Origin: Micrococcaceae bacterium UBA7136
Lineage (GTDB): Bacteria > Actinomycetota > Actinomycetes > Actinomycetales > Micrococcaceae
NCBI GenBank assembly: GCA_002492045.1
Contig: DKXC01000140.1
Coordinates: 11,421-24,671 of the forward strand
DNA: 13,251 nt
Direction of reading: 5' to 3'
This document shows, piece by piece, positions 1-5,365 of this stretch (the stretch's first letter is position 1; the number at the start of each line of letters is the position of its first letter). Made by a program: the position numbers and the translations under genes. Below the pieces are notes generated by a model. It saw only the letters and a program-made list of their open reading frames with translations. It had not been told where the DNA came from and made no database searches.

Positions 1-945
1 TATAAGATGAATCTGGTAAGGCAGGAAGGGGTTGACTACTATTTTGAGTGTTCCTATAAATCTGAGACTTTTGGTGTAGCCTCAAAGAATTACTATATTT
101 GCCATTTCCCCCACCAGGTAAAGAAAGAGTTTAATAGTCCGGTAAGAAGGGTTTATTTTAACTCTATTCAGCTTTTACGGAAGTTGTTGTTAGGTAGAGG
201 GAAACGGTTCCAAGATACCTATGATGCTATCTTGGCGAATTCTCAGTTCACCCAGGGGCATATTGGGCAGCGCTGGGGAGTATCTTCTTCTGTTCTTTAC
301 CCTCCCTGTAGCCTGGGCGACACTCAGGAGAACCTCTCAAACAAGGAGAAAAAGATAGTCTCTGTGGGGCGCTTTGAGCAGCCCATGCCCAATATTCCGC
401 ATAAGGGGCAGCACTATCTGATTGAGGCTTTTAAGGAATTAGAGGGGCTACATCGGGAAGGCTGGGAACTTCACCTGGCTGGTTCCTGCCGGTCTGCCGG
501 TGCAGAGGCCTATCTGTCCGATCTAAGGGCCCTGGCCGAGGGTCTGCCGGTCTATTTTCACCCCAATATGGAGATAGAAAATCTGGAGGGCCTCCTGGAG
601 CGTTCAACCCTTTACTGGCATGCTCAGGGTTACGGGCAGGATCTTGAACGTTTTCCTGAAACCCATGAACATTTTGGCATCACAACAGTTGAGGCCATGG
701 CTGCTGGTTCTATTCCTATTGTCATTAACTCTGCGGGTCCTAAGGAGGTTGCTGAAGGACAGGGGGGAGAGACTTGGGATTCTTTAGAAGAGTTACGACA
801 GAAGAGTCTCAAGGTGCTGGAACTACCTTCAGAAGAACTTGCAAATCGCCAGCAGGCCTGCCGTGAACGGGCTAGCTTCTTTTCTGAGGAAAGATTCACC
901 GAGAGGCTTGGCAGCCTGCTCCGAGAGAGCTCTGCGAAGTCATAG
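1..945 (+). CDS. Glycosyltransferase family 4 (GT-B), 5'-truncated by window edge
   Basis: Transfers a sugar from a nucleotide-sugar donor to the growing glycan, probably at the cytoplasmic membrane face. The frame is open to base 1, and the first in-frame ATG (base 7) falls well inside the usual N-terminal Rossmann half, so the true start is probably upstream. Counting from that ATG, visible GT4 landmarks are CHFP (32-35), the acceptor-domain edge ANSQFT (77-82), LYPP (97-100), the C-domain entry VSVGRFEQ (118-125), PHKGQ (131-135) and the donor-site E-x7-E in EHFGITTVE (221-229) followed by AMAAG. The WHAQGYG...PETHEHFG arrangement resembles GT4 proteins annotated as ALG11/mannosyltransferase-like, but sugar specificity cannot be read. 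Codon use is far more AT-rich than in the genes downstream, with the first 180 bases about 37% G+C by hand count. The family call is secure; the substrate is unknown. Confidence 0.88.
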   Translation, partial: YKMNLVRQEGVDYYFECSYKSETFGVASKNYYICHFPHQVKKEFNSPVRRVYFNSIQLLRKLLLGRGKRFQDTYDAILANSQFTQGHIGQRWGVSSSVLYPPCSLGDTQENLSNKEKKIVSVGRFEQPMPNIPHKGQHYLIEAFKELEGLHREGWELHLAGSCRSAGAEAYLSDLRALAEGLPVYFHPNMEIENLEGLLERSTLYWHAQGYGQDLERFPETHEHFGITTVEAMAAGSIPIVINSAGPKEVAEGQGGETWDSLEELRQKSLKVLELPSEELANRQQACRERASFFSEERFTERLGSLLRESSAKS

Positions 946-983
946 AATTATGATAAAACAAGCAAGAAAGGCTGAATCTTATA

Positions 984-1517
984 GTGAACTTATTTCGTTA
1001 TATGGCTGAGATACCTGCTTCTTTACGTTGGCATATAGGCTCTACCAAGTCCAAACTGATTTACTCCCGTGCCCTGGGCCAGGCAGGGGAAGGGCTAACT
1101 ATCCTCTCCCCCCTGAAATTAACCGGCACCCAGAACATGTTTTTTGGAGAAGGCGTCCTGATCCGAGAGGGGGCCTGGCTACAGACTGAAGCGGGGGGCA
1201 AACTAACAATCGGAAAAAACTTCCACCTGGGCCATCGGGGCCACCTACACGCTGTTGCAGATGTAACCATCGGCGACGACTGCCTCTTCGGTGATAATGT
1301 CATGGTCAATAGCGGAGTCCACGACCCAGAAGACTTTGACCGGATTACCACCCGAGGCCCCATCTATATTGGCAACCGGGTCTTTTTGGGTCGTAATGTG
1401 ACCGTTCTGGGCGGTGTCACCATCGGAGACGGTGCAATCGTAGGGGCCGGAGCTGTCGTCACCCGGGATATTGAAGCCGGCCAGGTCGTCGCTGGCATCC
1501 CTGCTCGCCCTATTTAA
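984..1517 (+). CDS. Hexapeptide-repeat O-acetyltransferase (left-handed beta-helix)
   Basis: Predicted to move an acyl group, usually acetyl from acetyl-CoA, onto a sugar of the polysaccharide. The 177-residue protein has a short N-terminal lead and then hexapeptide repeats from about residue 72 to 175 (GKLTIG, DVTIGD, PIYIGN, GVTIGD, AIVGAG), ending in the AGIPARPI tail typical of the WcaF/LacA/NodL-like class. His113 in NSGVHD sits where the catalytic histidine of this superfamily lies. The GTG start at 984 is preceded by a purine-rich AAGAAAGG (964-971) with a 12-base spacer; an internal ATG at 1002 has no visible ribosome site, so GTG is preferred. The gene follows the truncated glycosyltransferase by 38 bases and precedes the epimerase by 24. 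The most likely role is O-acetylation of a repeat-unit sugar. Serine acetyltransferase is less likely given the neighbours and the lack of its N-terminal helical domain. Confidence 0.85.
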   Translation: MNLFRYMAEIPASLRWHIGSTKSKLIYSRALGQAGEGLTILSPLKLTGTQNMFFGEGVLIREGAWLQTEAGGKLTIGKNFHLGHRGHLHAVADVTIGDDCLFGDNVMVNSGVHDPEDFDRITTRGPIYIGNRVFLGRNVTVLGGVTIGDGAIVGAGAVVTRDIEAGQVVAGIPARPI

Positions 1518-1531
1518 TCGCAAGTAAACCT

Positions 1532-1537
1532 GAGGAG
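1532..1537 (+). promoter_or_regulatory. Strong ribosome binding site for the sugar epimerase gene
   Basis: GAGGAG lies four bases ahead of the ATG at 1542. It is the best Shine-Dalgarno match near this junction and fixes the start of the epimerase, whose Rossmann motif begins three residues later. Confidence 0.7.
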
Positions 1538-1541
1538 AAAA

Positions 1542-2555
1542 ATGAAGATTCTTATGACCGGAGGAGTTGGCTTCATTGGCCTCAAGCTAGCCCGTAAGCT
1601 GGTTGACCAGGGCCATGTCGTTTACGCCCTAGACAGCCTTCTGGAACAAGTCCACCAGGACATCGAGGCTGAAAAGGCCCTCTTCCCCGGTGACATCATT
1701 GTTGGTGATGTATCCGATCCTGAGATCTGGCAGAATCTTCCCCGGGCTGATGCCATCGTCCATCTGGCGGCAGAAACCGGTACCGCCCAGTCCATGTACG
1801 AGACCGACCGCTACCGCCGGGTCAACGTAGACGGCACTCGTTATGCTGCCCAGAAGGCCCTGGAATGGGAAGCCCCCCTGATTTCTCTTTCCTCCCGGGC
1901 AGTCTACGGTGAAGGCTTTGCCGACCGCGGCACCACCGAGCAGGACGCCCACCAGCCCCTCTCTGTCTACGGTGAAACCAAGTCTGAGGGCGAGGAAGTT
2001 GTCAAGCAGGTTCTGGGTGCTAAGGTCCCTGCCGTCATTATCCGCCCCCAGAACGTTATTGGTCCCGGCCAGGCCCTGCACAACCCCTACACCGGTGTAC
2101 TAGCTGCCTTCCTGGCCCGCCTGCGCGAGGGTAAGAACCTCTCCGTTTACGGGGACGGTACCGCCACTCGTGACTTTATCCATGTTGAGGACGTTGCAGA
2201 TTTCATTATCTGGTCCCTGGAGAACCTGCCCCCGGCCCAAGAATCCCCCCGCACCTTCAACCTAGGCTCCGGTCAGCGCATTACCCTGGACCAGCTGGCC
2301 CAGTTCTCTATTGATGCTGTTCCCGGTGGCTCTTCAGCTGTCATTGAGCATGTGGACATTAAGCGGGCAGGCGATATTGACCATGCCCTGGCCGACATGA
2401 CCTACGCCTACTCCCTGGGCGCTCCTAAGGCCAAGTGGGGGCCCCGTGAGGCTATCGCAGACTTTATCGTCAAGTCCTGGGAAGCCCCAGGCGCCAAGAG
2501 CGAAGCCTGGGACACTGCCCTCGAAGAGCTGACCGAGCGAGGGCTAGCAGAGTAA
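1542..2555 (+). CDS. NAD-dependent sugar epimerase/dehydratase, extended SDR
   Basis: A 337-residue nucleotide-sugar-modifying enzyme. The N-terminal NAD-binding motif TGGVGFIG is at 6-13, the first acidic residue after beta-2 is in LDSLLEQVH (30-38), the active-site serines are in SLSS (115-118), and the catalytic pair is Y143/K147 in SVYGETK. The substrate domain includes RPQNVIGPGQ (168-177), YGDGTATRDFIHVEDVAD (203-220) and an NLGSGQ element, all usual for UDP-glucose 4-epimerase and dTDP-L-rhamnose 4-epimerase relatives. The DSLLEQVH segment is reminiscent of proteins annotated as dTDP-L-rhamnose 4-epimerase, but this is not decisive. It probably makes a donor sugar for one of the glycosyltransferases here. 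The stop codon directly abuts the next start, consistent with translational coupling. The SDR family is secure; the exact substrate is open. Confidence 0.9.
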   Translation: MKILMTGGVGFIGLKLARKLVDQGHVVYALDSLLEQVHQDIEAEKALFPGDIIVGDVSDPEIWQNLPRADAIVHLAAETGTAQSMYETDRYRRVNVDGTRYAAQKALEWEAPLISLSSRAVYGEGFADRGTTEQDAHQPLSVYGETKSEGEEVVKQVLGAKVPAVIIRPQNVIGPGQALHNPYTGVLAAFLARLREGKNLSVYGDGTATRDFIHVEDVADFIIWSLENLPPAQESPRTFNLGSGQRITLDQLAQFSIDAVPGGSSAVIEHVDIKRAGDIDHALADMTYAYSLGAPKAKWGPREAIADFIVKSWEAPGAKSEAWDTALEELTERGLAE

Positions 2556-3560
2556 ATGACTGCGCCTAAGCTTCTTCTGGTCTCCCCAGTCTTTTACGGC
2601 TACTGGAAGACCATTGCTGACTCCCTGGAGAACCTGGGCTACCAGGTGACCTCCCACCTTTATGACGCTCCCGGTAGCTTGGCAGACCGATTCAGAAATA
2701 AGGTCCTGCATGATCTGCCCGAAAGGCTACGGCCTGCTGGGCTGGAGAACCTGGTGACCGACCGGGCTATTCAGGTTTTTAAGGAAACCAAGCCTGATAT
2801 TGTGCTGGTGGTGAAGGGCGACCAGCTAGGGCAGGACTGGTGGCAAACCCTAGCTGGCTCAGGCGTCCGCCACGCCACCTGGATGTACGATGAGTTCCGC
2901 CGCATGCGCTACTCAGATCAAGACTTTGACCTGCGTCTACTGGGCCCTATCGCATCCTACAGCCCCGGGGACGTCGCTGATTTGTGGGCCCGCGGCTTCC
3001 AGGCTTTTGAAGTTCCCCTGGCCTACGATTCCCGCCTAGCCATTAGCCCTGTCCAAGAAAAGGCCATTAGCTTTGTGGGCGCCCGCTACCCTGGCCGGGA
3101 GCAGATGATTCTAGCCCTGCACCAGGCAGGGGTTCCGGTTAAGGCTTTCGGTAAGCAATGGTCCCGTCACTGGTGGGACATCGCCCGTACCCGCAATCTG
3201 AAGGGGGCAGGCTTTCCAACCGGACGAGACCTAGACCGGTCTGCAGCTTACGGCCTCATGGCAGCTTCCCCCGCCACCCTCAATATTCACGGGGACCAGG
3301 ACGGTTTTACCATGCGAACCTTTGAAGCTTCTGGCGTGGGCGGCCTACAGATTATCGACCGGTCTGAGGTCTCCCGCTACTACGAGGTAGGCACAGAGGT
3401 ACTGGCCTATGAGAGCCAGGAAGAACTGATTGAGCTCTGCCAGCGGGTCCTATCCGACCCTGCCTGGGCACAGGCTATTCGGGAAGCTGGCCTCAAACGG
3501 ACCCTGGCCGAGCACACCTTCGATCAGCGGGTTAAAAGTTTGGAGCAACTATGGGCCTAA
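2556..3560 (+). CDS. CgeB-like glycosyltransferase (GT-B, group 1 type C-terminal domain)
   Basis: A 334-residue protein resembling the CgeB/spore-maturation glycosyltransferase group. It begins with a GT-B N-terminal beta-strand (KLLLVSPVFYG, 5-15). Its best landmark is the C-terminal block at 242-262, LNIHGDQDGFTMRTFEASG, followed by GGLQIIDR (262-269), YYEVGTEVLAYES (275-287) and a C-terminal EHTFDQRV segment. This order is typical of the family, where the conserved RxFEASG glutamate region is thought to hold the donor nucleotide. There is no signal peptide or membrane segment, so it is probably cytosolic and membrane-associated through partners. The start ATG directly follows the epimerase TAA with no gap, and the end overlaps the next gene by 10 bases, so all three are probably translationally coupled. 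Donor and acceptor cannot be read from sequence. Confidence 0.82.
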   Translation: MTAPKLLLVSPVFYGYWKTIADSLENLGYQVTSHLYDAPGSLADRFRNKVLHDLPERLRPAGLENLVTDRAIQVFKETKPDIVLVVKGDQLGQDWWQTLAGSGVRHATWMYDEFRRMRYSDQDFDLRLLGPIASYSPGDVADLWARGFQAFEVPLAYDSRLAISPVQEKAISFVGARYPGREQMILALHQAGVPVKAFGKQWSRHWWDIARTRNLKGAGFPTGRDLDRSAAYGLMAASPATLNIHGDQDGFTMRTFEASGVGGLQIIDRSEVSRYYEVGTEVLAYESQEELIELCQRVLSDPAWAQAIREAGLKRTLAEHTFDQRVKSLEQLWA

Positions 3561-4639
3561 AATACCCCAGCGACCTGGCTGCCTGGCAGAAATGGCAGGC
3601 CTCCAGTAAGCCTGAGCGTCTGGCGAAAGAGAAGCTTGAGCTAGCCACCGGCTTTGTAGCCGGCCTGGTGGGTGGGACTGTGTCCGTCCAAGAGACGGTA
3701 GAGCCCTTGGTCGGAATTCTGCACGCCCGAGGTGCGCAGCCCCAGCTGCTGGTAGTTCTGGATTCTACTTCACCCACCTCCCTCAAGTCCTTGATAGAAC
3801 CCCTCAAGTACCTAAGGGATCAAGATCTGGCGGTCTGGGCACCCCAAGATGTTTCTGACCTCCTACCTGGGGAAGGCTGGGAGGCACAGCCGGTGGCCGA
3901 ACAAGAGCTGGGAGAGAAGCTGCCAGAGCTTAAAATCTGTCTAGCTCTGGGACATTTTCTCCCCTGGAGCGCCGCCGCCTACCAGCTGGCCCAAAAGCAG
4001 GGACTCCGCTTTATAGTGGCCCAACACGGTCTACTGACCCCCTACGCCCCGCCCCTGCCTGCGGATAGCACCCTGCTAGCCTTTAGCCAGGCCGATGCTG
4101 ACTTCTGGATTTCTGGCCGCACTGATGTGGACTATCAGGTAGTAGGTTCTCAAATGTTCTGGGAAGCTTCCCAGAAGCCTGCTGTCCCTGCCCACAAAAT
4201 CCAGGACAAGGCCCCTATCTTCCTGGGGCAAATGCATGGAGCTGAGCTTCCCCGCTCCTCCTTCGTCTATGCCAGTCTCAAGTTCGTTCGGGAAAACCAG
4301 GCCATCTACCGGCCCCACCCCAGCGAGAAGGACAAGATCTCTCGCCTCATCCATACCCTCATGGTTAAACTGGGGGTAGAGATAGATAGCTCCAGCCAGC
4401 CCCTCAACCAGGTGACCAACCCGGTGGTCTCCATCTTCTCAACCGGCGTCCTGGAAGCTGCCCTGCGAGGAGTCCCGGCCTGGGTTTACCATGCCAACCC
4501 GCCTGCCTGGTTGCTAGAGTTCTGGCAGCGCTACGGCATGAACCGGTGGGGGAGCGCCCCCACTCCGGCCCCTGAAGTCCCCGAGCAGGAGCCAGCCCAA
4601 AAAATAGCAGAAATTCTCACTCAACTATTGGAGCAGTAA
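3551..4639 (+). CDS. Putative GT-B capsule-type glycosyltransferase, candidate nonulosonate transferase
   Basis: The 362-residue product is not one I can assign to a named family. It has GT-B-like signatures seen in capsule and teichoic-acid transferases (KpsC/KpsS, CDP-glycerol and polysialyltransferase-like groups): AQHG at 157-160 followed by LLTPYAPPLP, then RPHPSE at 254-259, matching the HP motif of bacterial polysialyltransferases, and FSTGVLEAALRGVP at 296-309, matching the Ser/Thr-x-x-x-E-A-x-x-x-G-x-P donor-site block. The N-terminal ~120 residues look like a divergent Rossmann domain (LLVVLDS at 66-72). The ATG overlaps the end of the preceding gene by 10 bases, and the stop lies 4 bases before neuA. 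I infer that it uses the CMP-nonulosonate made by the next two genes. An alternative is a non-catalytic or phosphotransferase relative. The family-level call is moderate and the substrate is inference. Confidence 0.55.
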   Translation: MGLKYPSDLAAWQKWQASSKPERLAKEKLELATGFVAGLVGGTVSVQETVEPLVGILHARGAQPQLLVVLDSTSPTSLKSLIEPLKYLRDQDLAVWAPQDVSDLLPGEGWEAQPVAEQELGEKLPELKICLALGHFLPWSAAAYQLAQKQGLRFIVAQHGLLTPYAPPLPADSTLLAFSQADADFWISGRTDVDYQVVGSQMFWEASQKPAVPAHKIQDKAPIFLGQMHGAELPRSSFVYASLKFVRENQAIYRPHPSEKDKISRLIHTLMVKLGVEIDSSSQPLNQVTNPVVSIFSTGVLEAALRGVPAWVYHANPPAWLLEFWQRYGMNRWGSAPTPAPEVPEQEPAQKIAEILTQLLEQ

Positions 4640-4643
4640 ACCT

Positions 4644-5357
4644 ATGCGAGTTCTTTGCGTCATACCCGTTCGCGGCGGGTCCAAGGGAATTCCGCGCAAG
4701 AACCTCAAGCCCATCGCCGGTAAACCCCTGGTAGCCTGGACCATTGAACAGGCCCTGGACGCCGCCCGGGAACTAGAAGGCCAACACACCCTAGACGTGC
4801 TGGTCTCTACCGACGATACTGAACTGGCTCAGATTGCCCGGGACTACGGGGCCCAGGTGCCCTTTATCCGCCCCGCGGAACTAGCCCAGGACACCACCGC
4901 CACAGAGCCGGTCATCGAGCATGCCATCGATTTCTATACTCAGGCGGGTCAGCGTCCGGACGCGGTCATGCTCCTGCAGGCCACCTCACCGGTTCGCCTG
5001 CCCGGTACCCTGGCCAGGGCCGTCCGACAGTTCGCTGAGTCTGACTCGGACTCCATGGTAGGTGTTATCCCCATCGGCCCCTTTATCTGGGCCGCCACTG
5101 AGCCACCCACCGCCCAATATGAGGTCATGGCCCGGCCCCGTCGGCAGGAACTAACCCGAGAAACCTTCCGCTACCGGGAAAACGGTTCCATGTATATCAC
5201 CAAAACTGAGCTCTACGAGACCATCCACAACCGTCTTGGCGGTAAGATAGAACTCTTCATGCTTGATGAGGTCGAGGGCGTCGACATTGATGCCATGATT
5301 GACTTCACTGTGGCAGAACACCAGCTTCAAGCAACACTTGCCCAGCAGGAAAGCTAG
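4644..5357 (+). CDS. neuA: CMP-nonulosonate (acylneuraminate) cytidylyltransferase, NeuA-type
   Basis: Activates a sialic-type sugar with CTP to give the CMP-sugar and pyrophosphate, the donor for a sialyl- or nonulosonyltransferase. The 237-residue protein, the normal size for single-domain NeuA/PseF/LegF, shows the nucleotide-binding P-loop-like RGGSKGIPRKN (10-20), STDD (55-58), LLQATSPVR (110-118), RENGSMYI (178-185) and the metal-binding EGVDIDAMID (211-220, with Asp214 and Asp216). These are the standard family motifs. The same fold serves Neu5Ac, legionaminic, pseudaminic and KDO-like sugars, so the substrate is not fixed by sequence, although the NeuB partner directly downstream points to a nonulosonic acid. 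GGAG at 4630-4633 is a plausible ribosome site about 10 bases before the ATG. The next gene starts 8 bases after the stop. Confidence 0.92.
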   Translation: MRVLCVIPVRGGSKGIPRKNLKPIAGKPLVAWTIEQALDAARELEGQHTLDVLVSTDDTELAQIARDYGAQVPFIRPAELAQDTTATEPVIEHAIDFYTQAGQRPDAVMLLQATSPVRLPGTLARAVRQFAESDSDSMVGVIPIGPFIWAATEPPTAQYEVMARPRRQELTRETFRYRENGSMYITKTELYETIHNRLGGKIELFMLDEVEGVDIDAMIDFTVAEHQLQATLAQQES

Positions 5358-5365
5358 ATCCTCCC

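Noticed and set aside
1629..2081. Minus-strand open frame opposite the epimerase gene
   Set aside because: It is fully antisense to a canonical SDR with intact catalytic residues; its translation has no recognisable domain.
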